From assembly GCF_021347895.1 (NCBI RefSeq), contig NC_067122.1:32959215-33023214 (forward strand): 64,000 nt of DNA, in the 5' to 3' direction. Below are positions 23,471-35,005 of the stretch, piece after piece. Position 1 is the first letter of the stretch, and every line of letters starts with the position of its first letter. The notes under the pieces are model-generated. The model did no database searches. It was not told the DNA's origin and saw only the letters and a program-made list of their open reading frames with translations. The position numbers and the translations under genes were made by a program. The DNA comes from Acanthochromis polyacanthus (Eukaryota > Chordata > Actinopteri > Pomacentridae).

Positions 23471-24405
23471 AAATGTTTGGAAGGAAGAGTGAGGAAGGAG
23501 TTCAGTGCATCATGGGAAGTTCTCCAGCAGTCTGGACCTATAGCAGCATTATGAAAGGACAGCCCTAATTACAAGTAATAATGAAGGACTGTGGAGTTTG
23601 TGGCCATATCATTTTTGACTATGTAATGCAGTCAATCCATCTGGATTACAGACACATTCTGTGTGTAAACATTTGAATTATAATCTGTCTATTAAGTCAA
23701 TGTCCAACACAACGCTATATATTATGTGAATTGTTACAATGTAACTCTGGAAATAGCCCGAGAATGCAGTGGCTTGTATCATATTGCATTTTCCCTTTCC
23801 TGCCTTATCTTATCGTAAGCATGATCAATAGAAAAGCTCATAAAACCGAGTGCCTCTCTCTCCCTCCTGCATCCTGCCGTATGTGTTTTCTTTCCAATAA
23901 TCCTGATTGTGCTCTCACAGTCTGAAAAAAAGCTGAGACCAAGCTCTCTCCATTTCACACCCTGGGACGCCAAATAACACCATAGCCTATCAGAAGGTGA
24001 CATCAAGCGTGTGCAATCATCTGGCAAATATGAGAAATAAATAAATAACTAAATAAATGTCACATCAGATTTTCACACTTAAATGTACTGAAGCATTCAG
24101 TGTGGTAAGCCTGTGGCATTTTCAGTGTCCAATTAAACAAATGAGAGAATATTCCAGCAAAATGTAATCCACACCTCAGAACCAGACTACAGCTGCACAT
24201 GATCCACAGGATCTCAGTGATGGCGTGTTGCTGTAGTGTGAGTACTCTCAGGTCAAATGTCTGAGCAATGTAATGCCTGTTCTATGCTGTGCACAACAAA
24301 AAAGTCCTTCTGTAAAGTTTAGACAATCTTAGAATCTGCTGTTAATTTTACTACTGTTGTTCTTGGATGTCAGGCAGTCAATTGCATCTGATGGAATCAG
24401 TGACA
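23471..24405. other. Unassigned sequence
   Basis: No gene or element was recognised. Confidence 0.5.
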
Positions 24406-24409
24406 TGAG

Positions 24410-25021
24410 TAAAGTGTTTCCTCCAGCTGCCTCTGTCCAACATTGCTGTCAAAAGTTATTTGCCTTCCAGACCGATGTCTTCTTCTAGCACCTTCCTTAA
24501 TGTCGTGCTTGGCCTGCCAGCCCTTCTGATAGTATCAGGTTTCCATAACGACAACCAGCTGCTTCGTTGTGTCTCACCACAGGTCATTCCAGGGCTGGTC
24601 TACGTTTCCTAATGATGGTTGACCAGTGTGGATTTGAGTCATATAGCGGCTTGTTGGTGAGGTGTGATTTCCAGAAGATGTTTTGTACCATCCGTAACAT
24701 TCTAGTATAGGTCCCATCAATTCTTTTAAAGAGTGTCTTTGTGACGAGGAATCAGATCCATAAAGCAAGATGGATTCCATTTACACCTTCGTTACTCCCA
24801 TTTTGGCTGCCCTTTTAATTGAAGATACCCATGTTTTTGACAGAGTGCAGTTCTGCCAAGGCTTTACCAATTTTTGTTTCTATATCATGTGCTGTGTTGA
24901 TGTAGCCTCCATGATATATGAAAACATTAACTTTTTCGATTTCTGACTCATCTAGTGCATACAATATCTCCTCAGATGTTGGGTTGAGGTGCATGAACTT
25001 CGTTGGATATACTGGTCTCAT
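24410..25021 (-). pseudogene. LINE reverse transcriptase C-terminal remnant
   Basis: On the minus strand the pieces are in order: EKVNVFIYHGGYINTAHDIE (about 24950-24890), MESILLYGSDSS (24780), and SWLSLWKPDTIRRAGRPSTT with LRKVLEEDIGLEG (about 24565-24450). The ESILLYGSxS and GRPxTT blocks are the downstream end of endonuclease-reverse transcriptases of non-LTR elements common in fish. Catalytic YADD is missing and several stops intervene. Confidence 0.65.
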
Positions 25022-25223
25022 TCTTTTTGTTCTGTTATATCTTTAGAGACTGAGTTCATTGCTTAGTAAATGTCTTACTGAGAAGAGGGTTCCTGTTTAG
25101 TTTCCCTTATGAACAATAATATATTCTAATATATAGTACAATATATTGCAATATATTAAAAATATATTTCCATATATGGTCAATTACTGCTTTTATTTTT
25201 CAGTATATTGCCATTTATGAAAA

Positions 25224-25228
25224 GACCA

Positions 25229-25275
<47 letters not shown>

Positions 25276-25276
25276 T
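25224..25276. repeat. (TG)n(TA)n microsatellite
   Basis: A TG run (25229-25260) is followed by a TA run (25261-25275). Confidence 0.95.
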
Positions 25277-25464
25277 TATAAACAAAGACAAAAAATCCAT
25301 ATATTTTTACATGTAATTTTATTACACAAGTTTACTTAAAGCTGAACTGATATTCATCTCTCTTTGTTTGCAAAGTTTTAAATAAATCAAACTATGTGTG
25401 ATGGCATAGGTAAACTATTTTGAGAACACGGTTAAAAAAATGACTTTTTCATTTAACCACTGTA

Positions 25465-26880
25465 TCAGAAATAAAAAATGTAATTAATATATGACATATA
25501 TTCTTCAATGTGTCTATAAAGGTCCTGATTTTTTTGTATACATGTATAGAGGTTTGCATATTGTGGCAGATCAATTAGCATGCATTTTCCTTTGAACACT
25601 GTCACATCAACTACCTGTTTCCTGCCACGCAATACCGTTTTCAGGCCAACTACATTTTCTACATTAAGAAATGTACTGTGTGATCTATCATTAACTCTTC
25701 CAAGAGCAAAGCACTTTGTGTTTCCTTGTTGCTCTACTACAGTGTAGTAGTAAGCAGGTATTATGTGTCCATTCTGTAACAGCACACTGAAACTGTTCCT
25801 TTTCACTACTCTGTGAACTCTTGTGGGTATTATTATTATTATTATTATTTATTTAATAAATAATAACCTGTAGTAATACAAGTGTCCTCTGACGAGAAGT
25901 TCACTGAATATTTTCACAACCGTTTCCACACTGACTGAAAGTTGCTCTCTCACAGCCAGTGTCTCTTAACTTGTAAGTTTCCGTGAATAATGCAAGCCAA
26001 GGGCAACAACCAGATGTGATACTCTTTTAAACTGTTTAAGTTTCTTTTGACCAGTTAACTGGTTGTACAGCTGGACACATTTAAGCACAGCATTTCTCAT
26101 TGCCTCTATCTTCAAAAGAGGCAATACCTGTCTGTATGTGAATTCCTTCATTATCTGCGAAGGAAACATTGAGTGCCATGAAACATTTTTAGTCATTCCC
26201 CATTAAATGAATCAAAAATATATCCTGAATATGCCCACAAAGGTCCCCAGTTCTTTACAGATTTTGGCAAATGAAGACATAAATGTACATTAAATGACAC
26301 ATTTTCCTTTCATAAAGTGCTTCAAATCGTTTGACAAAATCTACAAGTTTTTCACGTCTTTTAACTCCTCTGTTGTAATAATATCTGAACGTGAACGTGA
26401 CAGTGGTTGACCAGTGCAGGTAAAAGACCTGGGGCAGAATTCCTTTTAGCACAAAGATGCTGTAAAACAGCAACCAGTTCTGATATTCACTAGCCTTCCA
26501 AAACCTCCTTTGCTGAAGAGATCGAGGCACTCTTGTTACATTGCAGGGAGGCTTAATCAGTAGGAGCTGTTCATCAAGCTCTATCACTCTGTTCCCAATA
26601 GAATATGGTTTCTCATGGTTTTCACTGTCCAGCCACATGCTTGCCAACTGCCGAACCAGACCAAGGTGTACATTATGCATATGGTCTGGAGGGATGCTAG
26701 CTATGACGACAAAGTATGGAATGTTTGTAAGACATGTGGCCGTGATCCTGGGCTCAAGTTTAGCAGAGCACTGAATTGAAGAGCACACCCTGAGGAAGAC
26801 TCATCCTCACACAAGAGTGGGCATGTAGGGTATATGGGAGTAAATTCAGCATGGTCTGCATGTAGACTCTGAAGAGAAAG
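25465..26880 (-). pseudogene. CACTA-like transposase remnant
   Basis: Minus-strand blocks in order are IPPDHMHNVHLGLVRQLASM (about 26697-26640), VTRVPRSLQQRRFWKASEYQ with NWLLFYSIFVLKGILPQVF (26535-26420), NWGPLWAYSGYIFDSFNGE (about 26245-26190, interrupted by a stop), IMKEFTYRQVLPLL (26150) and a last open frame at 25806-25465. The PPDxxHxxxxG and GPLWA...F..G motifs are those of the large multi-copy teleost transposases usually grouped with CACTA/EnSpm (Plavaka-type) elements. Such an enzyme would excise and insert its element. Several stops and frame changes make this a dead copy. Related motifs occur in the zinc-finger transposase at 40.1-43.0 kb. Confidence 0.68.
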
Positions 26881-28353
26881 AGTCCATTTTGGTTAGAATC
26901 TAGTCAGAAAGCATTTGAAAATGACACAAGAAACTATACCGTTAAAGAATAGAAATGCATTTAACACTGACATAAAAATGTGATCCATATGCCCTCCCAT
27001 TTAGCCAAGAAATAGATTTTACAACATTTGAAGCAACATTTCATAGGAACTGCATGTCTTTTTAAGACATATAGGAACAAATATCAAATTAAGTTTTAAA
27101 AACATCTGCATATATTTTCTTTATCCCGGTTGGTGGGACAATGACAATGATCCGACATGTCCAATTATGATTAACTTGGACTTACTTGGATTACTTCTGA
27201 TTGCTGTACCCTTTTTAGTAATAATCACTCTTATAGGTTTTATTTTTAATAAGTCAGATTGAATAATTAAATTACCCATTTACTCAAAGTATAAAAAAAG
27301 TCTTTTTTTTGTTTGTTTTTGTTTCTTTCTGGATGACATGACAAGTTTCCCATCTGCTACAATTTCCCTGGTCATGATGCATGACAAACTGCACCTTTTG
27401 AGGTTAGGATTTTAACTGGGAATCTTTTTTAAAAAATATAGAACACTAGCAGTCTATCAAATTATTAAAGTTGGGAAGACAGAATTTGCAGTGCTTTTCA
27501 GCATTAAAAAGTGCCCACTGACAAAACTGTATTTGTAAAACTGAAGATGTTGCAATAAAACAGTGATTCCCTACCAACTACTAAACAAACTTATTTATAT
27601 ACTTTCTTTATACTTAGAGTGGTGTGATGAGCATCGTGAGTATCTTCAGAGAAGTTTCAAATGGCGTGTTCAAAATTATCATGACCCATCGAGTTCTGTA
27701 TTGTGAGCATAATGATCACAACGGTACTATTTTTTCAAATGAAACCACTTCACTTCATCAAACATATTTTCACAACAAAGGCTTATTCTCTGCTTATGCT
27801 GAAGCATCAATTGAAACTTCTTCTCCTAACCTCTTAAGCCCTGGCCATATTTTCAGAAAAAACACCGAAAAAGACATACCCAAAGTAAATGAAGAATTAT
27901 TCCACTATAAAAAGTTCATATGCATGTTCTTGGTGTCCTTTGACATCTAGGGACTTCAGAGAATGTATTCCTGGTGTAAAAAATGTTGTGTCTGTCACTA
28001 TGCCTGAGTAAATTGGAATAAACCAGCTGTCCTGTTTTACTACTTTTTTTTACAGTGTGTATTACTTCCGGGATTTCTTCGGCCCACCCGTGGGCCGACC
28101 GGGCTTAAGAAGCTAATAGACACTGCTGTCTACTGAGAGGGGTCCAAGCTTCAGAGAGCTCATCAGCTCTCTAGAAAATAAGTAAAATCAAGAAGACAAG
28201 AACTATAAATAAATAGGCTAACTTAGTCATTTAATCCATGGGTAGTGTTAAATTTAATTCAACCTTTCTCGTTCAGTTAGCGGGATCTTCATTGCTGTGC
28301 AGTTGAGCTTTGTTTAAACCTGCAATTCTATTGGAAGTCACATGTTTAACAAA
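26881..28353. other. Unassigned sequence
   Basis: The plus-strand frame 27624-27950 has no recognisable motif. A small GGCCCAC-CCG-TGGGCC hairpin is present near 28081. Nothing else is supported before the Tc1 element. Confidence 0.45.
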
Positions 28354-28355
28354 TA

Positions 28356-28568
28356 CACACATGGACAAAATTGTTGGTACCCCTCAGTTAAAGAAGGAAA
28401 AACCCACAATTCTCACTGAAATCACTTGAAACTCACAAAAGTAACAATAAATAAAAATTTATTGAAAATTAAATAATCAAAAACAGCCATTACTTTTGAA
28501 TTGTTGATTAACATAATTATTTAAAAAAACAAACTAATGAAACAGGCCTGGACAAAAATGATGGTACC
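28356..28568. repeat. Left terminal inverted repeat of the complete Tc1 element
   Basis: Outer site at 28363-28381 and inner site at 28550-28568; both end in GGTACC. The arm matches the right arm with only scattered substitutions. Confidence 0.93.
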
Positions 28569-28634
28569 TCTATAAAAGATTGAAAACTATTTGACCAGAG
28601 TGACATGATTAACTCAGGTGTGTCATTTAATTGA

Positions 28635-29771
<1,137 letters not shown>

Positions 29772-29777
29772 GTTATG

Positions 29778-29990
29778 GGTACCATCATTTTTGTCCAGCC
29801 CTATTTCATTAGTTTGTTTTTTTAAATAATTATGTTAATCAACAATTCAAAACTGATGGCTGATTTTGATTATTTAATTTTCAATAAATTTTTATTTATT
29901 GTTACTTTTGTGAGTTTCAAGTGATTTCAGTGAGAATTGTGGGGTTTTCCTTCTTTAACTGAGGGGTACCAACAATTTTGTCCACGTGTG
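29778..29990. repeat. Right terminal inverted repeat of the complete Tc1 element
   Basis: Mirror image of the left arm, with the inner site at 29778-29796 and the outer site near 29965-29983. One outer-end difference is visible (CACACATGG on the left, CACACGTGG on the right). Confidence 0.93.
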
Positions 29991-29992
29991 TA

Positions 29993-30937
29993 TTTCCCGT
30001 ATGTGCTGCTGCATTACAGAGAAATATATTTGAAGTTCTCCATCCAGGCGTAAGGCCGGGTACACCCTAGACAGATCACCAGTCCATCGTAGGGCTACCA
30101 TTTGATGTGATAGCTGCAGTTCTAAAACAATTGCATTATGGCTTTGAATATTTCCTTCTGCATGATGTGGCAATTAAGTTGCATGCAGAAGTTCCAGAAT
30201 GAATTTGTTAATGTTATGCAGATTAAACCATTTGGCTATCATTTTGGCACATCTGTCAGAGTCATGGTTAGAGAAGTTATGACTCAGGTTCTGTTGTGTA
30301 AGAACAAAAAGTGATTCATTACCTTACAGTTTTTAAGATGTTTCTGTAAAACACCTAAAACATAAAAGACTGAGGCTACAAACATGATCAGAAACTTACA
30401 GAATCTTCTGCTCCTAACAAACTTTGCTGTTTGCTTACAGGGGTCCAACTCTCAAAATCACCATCAGTCATCTAAAAAACAGATTACAAAATAAATACCC
30501 AGACATAGTCTACAAAACCAAACTTGCATGCTTTGTTACCACTGAATTGGTCAGTTCTTAAGATATTTTTAAGAGGAAAAAAATACACTATACTTACAGC
30601 AATGTGGCTGACATCAGTTGGATCTTCAGAACAGTTGTCGGAGTCATGGTCAGTGGAATTTGGATTCAGGTTCTTTTATATGAGAAAAACAGCAATATCC
30701 TAAGTGAATTTATTAAAGTTCCCTCACTAAGATATTAATAAAACACATTAACATACAGGCAACACTATTTAACTGTTATTGGTCACAATTTATCTTGACT
30801 ATATTAGTAACAAGAATTGAAGGAGAAGAAACTTACATTGACTTCTTCTGTCACTCCAGACTTTGTGAAGATAGTCAACTTAGGGGGCTCCAGACCACAG
30901 GACTGACATTAGCTCCTGGCTAAAAATAAATAAATAA

Positions 30938-30994
<57 letters not shown>

Positions 30995-31576
30995 TTCACA
31001 TTTAGCACAAACAACATCTTCAATGCTATTTCCAGAATTAAAAGAAATTAGAAAATCACTATTAAAATAGTTAGGGCTTGATGTCCTTCAATATGTTTTC
31101 ATACCACTACTACCAATTTTTTGATACTAGTTCCTAGATATTTTTAGGTAACATTTTAATAAAATCAATTTTAGTAAATACAAAATCATATCAAAGATTA
31201 TGGTACAAATCTGTGGTAAATATAAACATATAATAAAGCTAATATTCAACACAGTGTGGTTTGACTTAAGTCATCTTTTTCAGCTTTGGTTCACTTTTCA
31301 GCTCATTGACATTTTTTGACTATTTTATAAACAGCTCCACCCTATAAATCTGGAATCCAAATGGAATGGCGGACCTGTTGGAAGTGCAGGAGACAACAGA
31401 AAAATGATTATTCATCAGATGCTTACTGATGCTGTGTTCATGAAGTGGGTGGCACTAACTTAAATAAAGAAACACTTATCTCAGTGGTTCTACTCATAAC
31501 ACTGGGAAGAAATACATTTAGTGAAACTTGGAAATTTTAGGAAATGCAGACATCAATCTAACTCTTTTCAGATATA
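29993..31576. other. Mostly unassigned; possible minus-strand exon remnants
   Basis: Three short minus-strand stretches look like exons with GTAAG-type donors. One is about 30917-30843 (CGLEPPKLTIFTKSGVTEEV, donor AATGTAAGT), one is about 30680-30600 (NPNSTDHDSDNCSEDPTDVS, donor GCTGTAAGT), and one ends at 30442 (DDGDFESWT, donor CCTGTAAGC). They may belong to the CACTA-like gene that continues at 26.8-25.5 kb. A fragment of a common repeat lies at 30030-30090, and a (GT)n(AT)n array at 30939-30992. Confidence 0.35.
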
Positions 31577-31601
31577 CATTACCTGTCAAAATTTGTACAC
31601 A

Positions 31602-31640
31602 CCTCTTCAGTCAATGGTTTTTCTTCATTGACTGAAGAGG
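31602..31640. repeat. Perfect 15-bp hairpin in the Tc1 left arm
   Basis: CCTCTTCAGTCAATG (31602-31616) is exactly complementary to CATTGACTGAAGAGG (31626-31640), with a 9-base loop. This is not part of the usual terminal repeat of such elements as I remember them, so it probably arose in this copy. Confidence 0.85.
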
Positions 31641-31699
31641 CATCAAAACTATGAATGAACACAAATGGAATTATGTAGTAAACAAGAAAGTGTGAAATA

Positions 31700-31960
31700 C
31701 AGTGCCTATCATAAGTATTCACCCCCTTTGATGTTTTACCCTTTTATTGCTTTCATAAATCAATCATGGTCAATAAAATTTGGCTCTCTTAACACAAAAA
31801 ATATTGGAAAAAACTCTTCAATGTCAAAGTGAAAACAGATTTCTATAAAGTAATGTTAATGAAAGAAAATTATATAAATAAAAATAATTGTTTGCATAAT
31901 TATTCACCCCCTACAAGTCAGTAAACCATCAAAGGGGGTGAATACTTATGATAGGCACTG
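31700..31960. mobile_element. 261-bp Tc1-derived short element with 36-bp ends
   Basis: Both ends read CAGTGCCTATCATAAGTATT followed by CACCCCCTTTGATG and are exactly complementary; counting the flanking TA the match is 36 bp. TA lies at 31698-31699 and 31961-31962. No coding sequence remains. Identical ends suggest a fairly recent insertion compared with its decayed host element. Confidence 0.93.
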
Positions 31961-31976
31961 TAAGTCAAAGCATGTT

Positions 31977-32491
31977 TTATATTTTAGATTCTTCAAAATG
32001 GCCACCCTTTGCTTTGACTACTGCTTTGCACATTCTTGGCATTTTCTCGATAAGCTTTATGAGGTTGTCACCTGAAATGGTTTTCCAACAGTCTTGAAGG
32101 ATTTCCCAGAGATGCTGAGCTTTTGTTGACCCTTTTGTCTTCACTCTGAGGTCCATCTCATCCCAAACCATCTCAGCTGGGTGTGGAGGCCAGGTCATCT
32201 GATGCAGCTCTCCATCACTCCCCTTCTGGATTAAATATCCCTTACACAGCCTGAAGGTGTTTGTGGGGTCATTGTCCTGTTATGGTGACGCCGATGAACT
32301 TATGCTCAGCTGCAGAGGTGACTCTTGGTCTTCCTTTCCTCATGTGAGCCAGTTTCGTCATCGTGTTTGATAATTGTTACGACTGCACTACATTCAAAGT
32401 TTTTTGCAATTTTCTGTACTGACTGAACTTCAGTTCTGAAAGTAATGATGGATTGTTGTTTCTCTTTACTTAGGTGATTGGTTCTTGCCAT
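31977..32491 (-). pseudogene. Tc1-like transposase with large internal deletion
   Basis: The minus strand starts MARTNHLSKEKQQSIITFRT (ATG at 32491), part of the DNA-binding domain. It then breaks near 32300 and jumps to QDNDPTNTFRLCKGYLIQK (second catalytic Asp region, about 32280-32225) and a C-terminal end MPRMCKAVVKAKGGHFEESK with a stop at 31977. The first catalytic Asp region is deleted and frames change, so it is inactive. Confidence 0.78.
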
Positions 32492-32693
32492 AATATGGAT
32501 TCTAGCAGTTGTCAAACAGAGCTGTCAACTGTGTACCAATGTGACTTCTGCACAACACAACTAATGCCCACAGCCCCCATAATGATGGCAAGAAATTTTA
32601 CAAATGAACTTTGACAAGGCACACCACTGAAGTGGAACCATTTAACCATTAACCACGCATTAAGTAAATTAACGCATTTAATCATACCTTTGT

Positions 32694-33330
32694 CAGTTCC
32701 CTTTGTGGCACACCGGTAACTCTAATGAACACTCCAGCCCAGTAGGTGGCGGTAAAGAACCTAAAGTCTGTCTGCAGCATGTGGTCTATGGTCTGCAGTG
32801 AAGAAGACACGCAGCACACTAAGAGGTTTGGTAAACAGTGACGGAAGATGTGATTCATTGTGCTTGATTCGAGGAAAGTATTCTTTTAAAAATGTTCCAG
32901 ATGTCAACTTAGATAAAAGCCTGGTTGTGTGCAGATTGTGGAACAAAGAGTTTTCTGATCACTGCAGCACTTCAAGCCGACAGCATCACTTCAATGCAAA
33001 ACATGTTGCTGTTAGCACCAGAGCTAACGTTAGCTATGACAGTCCTGCTAATGGCTAATGCTGTAGCCATCCCATAATAGACCACTTTAGAAGACACTGA
33101 AAGTACTTTCGTTTACAAAAAGTCGTAAAATGGTGAACATAATTGCTATAACTGCATTTTGAGTTTGCAGTAATCTGTAAATGTAGCAGACAGATGAAAA
33201 ATGCAGATAAATAGAAATGAAACAAACATTTTTTGTGGTTTAAGTTATTACGCTGCCAAAGTGCCTCGACAGACTAATAAGTTAAACCACAAAAATGTCT
33301 ATCTTTTAATAACTTAATCATAAACTTTTA
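32694..33330 (+). mobile_element. hAT-like fragment, copy B
   Basis: It starts CAGTTCCCTTTGTGGCACAC, the same terminus found at 45290 (minus strand, copy C). It continues through CACTCCAGCCCAGTAGGTGG, the BED-finger exon and an A/T-rich intron-like part that matches copy A (8793-9375, inverted). A CAG start fits hAT ends. The opposite terminus was not found. Confidence 0.7.
32798..33058 (+). pseudogene. BED zinc-finger exon, degenerate copy
   Basis: SFKNVPDVNLDKSLVVCRLW aligns with SFKNLPNGSLDKSIVVCRLC of copy A. The second Cys ligand is Trp here, while the His side (RQHHFNAKH) is kept. The finger should therefore not bind zinc normally. Only the first exon is present and the frame closes at 33056-33058. 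Confidence 0.68.
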
Positions 33331-33723
33331 GTTTATGAAAAAATATTTTATAAATAAAAATTACATTCCTAAAAAAAGAACCATCAAAGTGACACCATTT
33401 ATCAGAAACAATGAAAACAGAATGAATCTGGATTTTCAATTTTCTGAAGGTCCTTGAACTACTTATGCTTTTGTTATAGTCATACAGTGGAAAAAAACAA
33501 CAACAACAAAAACACTAAATCCAGGCTTTAAATCATCCAAATCATTTTTTTATTGGTTTAAAATTATACACACATATGTGTCTGTTCATAGATTCAACTG
33601 CCAACCAAAATTTATTTGAATTGAAAATGATTACTTATTGTGTCAAATGTTGCTGTTTGACAAAAATGCGATTATTTGGGATTAATTAATTACAAAGCCT
33701 GTAATTAATTATATTAATTTAAA

Positions 33724-33730
<7 letters not shown>
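33331..33730. other. Unassigned A/T-rich sequence
   Basis: No feature is supported. Confidence 0.5.

Positions 33731-33755
<25 letters not shown>
33731..33755. repeat. (GATA)n, left part of an array split by an LTR
   Basis: About six GATA units end at the LTR; the array resumes at 35001-35020. On the minus strand this is the (ATCT)n tail of the Rex1-like LINE at 35.0-36.1 kb. Confidence 0.88.
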
Positions 33756-35000
33756 TGTCAGGGCCCCCTCCTCCTCCTCTGCCCCCACCTGCCATCTCTC
33801 TCTCTCTCCCTCTCCCTCTCACTCTCCTCCGCTGCTGCTGAGTGGAGTGCAGCCTCACGGCTGTCTCTACTCGGCAGTTAGCGCTCTTCCACAGAATCCG
33901 GGCAGCTGAGAGTCATCTCTGTGATTACACCAGCCACAATAATAACTGGTCTCACCTTCCACACCCTGCGAGATTGTAAACTCTGCTCTCGCAGTTCAGT
34001 TCGCTTTGTAGCCTCTGTATTATCTTGCATTTTCTGCTGAACACTAATCCTTTTCTTCTGCCTCTCAGTACTCCTGACCCAGCTGCCCGGACTCCCTCCC
34101 ACACCTCGGATCTCCCCTGGCTGGACCCCATCCCCGGTCCGCCAACACTCTAAATCCCCTGCCTTGCCATCCTGACGACTCTGAACTCCTGAACCCAGGC
34201 CCCAGCTCCTCGTAACCCAAGCCTCCGGTCCGCTCTCTGCCGCCGGATCCCTGCCTGCCTGTGACCCAGTCCGCTCTCGATCCCCAGCACCACCGCTCCC
34301 TCCCCGTACCACTCCCTTCTCCCTCCCTGCCCCCACCGTCTCCCCATCACTCCCTCGCATTCTATTCCGCCTGTTCCCCCCATAGACTGTATATAAAGAT
34401 GGACGTAGCATCTGGCTCCAGAATTGACGCCAACCCGGAAGTGTCAAAAACTTGCAATATCCCGCTGTCCGCTAGGGTTGGCTCCAAAAAGCTTTTGCTC
34501 CATAGACCCCAATTCATTTTTAGAAAAAATAAAATTTGATAGACTGATGTTCTACAGCTCAGGATTTTTTTCCTGTTTGTTTTAACCCTTTAATGGTCAA
34601 AATGAGAGATCAGGTGGCCGATCTTAAAATAAATCAATACTGAATTTTAAATAAATCGTTAAAGTTGGTGGAGTCATGGGGCGTGGCTATACTTGATAGA
34701 CAGCAACAGAAGCCTCTGCGGTAAAATGTGGGCAGGATAAGAGAGTCCTCAGCCAATCCTGCCCATAGTTTCTCTCCGGTCCAGTCTGTTTGATGACGCT
34801 TTTTACGTCACTGGCTCCAAAAAATCCAAAACGGAGACCAGGAAGTAGCAAAATCCGGGCTTCATTTTCTCGCCGTTGAAACCAACGGGTGACGTCACGA
34901 TTAGTTTACGCCTGTTTCCCCCCCAAATAAATCTTGTCTGAAACCAGTTCTCACCTGCCGCTGTGTGTTCTCTGCCCGGGTTCTTCTGCTGTTCCTAACA
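33756..35000 (+). mobile_element. Solo LTR inserted in a GATA array
   Basis: The element starts TGTCAGGGCCCCC and ends GTTCCTAACA, and is flanked by GATAG on both sides (33751-33755 and 35001-35005), though in a GATA array this duplication is weak evidence by itself. A polyadenylation-like AAATAAATCTTG at 34924-34935 lies near the end, as expected of an LTR. Without the 527-bp insert at 34382 it would be about 0.7 kb. No internal retroelement sequence is attached. Confidence 0.78.
34382..34908 (+). mobile_element. SINE-like or other non-autonomous insert in the LTR
   Basis: The insert begins ATAGACTGTATATAAAGATG and ends TGACGTCACGATTAGTTTA. It is flanked by long imperfect duplications, CGCCTGTTCCCCCC (34368-34381) and CGCCTGTTTCCCCCCC (34909-34924). 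A duplication of about 14-16 bp points to target-primed insertion. I recognise the sequence as a common fish repeat but cannot name its class. Confidence 0.72.
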
Positions 35001-35005
35001 GATAG

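Larger units (their letters stand above)
31577..32655 (-). mobile_element. Internally deleted Tc1-like element
   Basis: The left end carries CATTACCTGTCAAAATTTGT after TA, a common fish Tc1 terminus, and the next part contains AACTATGAATGAACACAAAT. A minus-strand transposase with a large internal deletion follows. The right side decays near 32655 before the hAT copy B. A second, shorter element (31700-31960) is inserted inside its left arm. Confidence 0.75.

Noticed and set aside
23324..23554. A short protein that appears twice (also 22778-22987, minus)
   Set aside because: The duplication is caused by the element's inverted repeats; both frames end in flanking DNA and no coding pattern is present.
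27624..27950. 108-codon plus-strand frame
   Set aside because: No motif and no supporting neighbour; may be chance.
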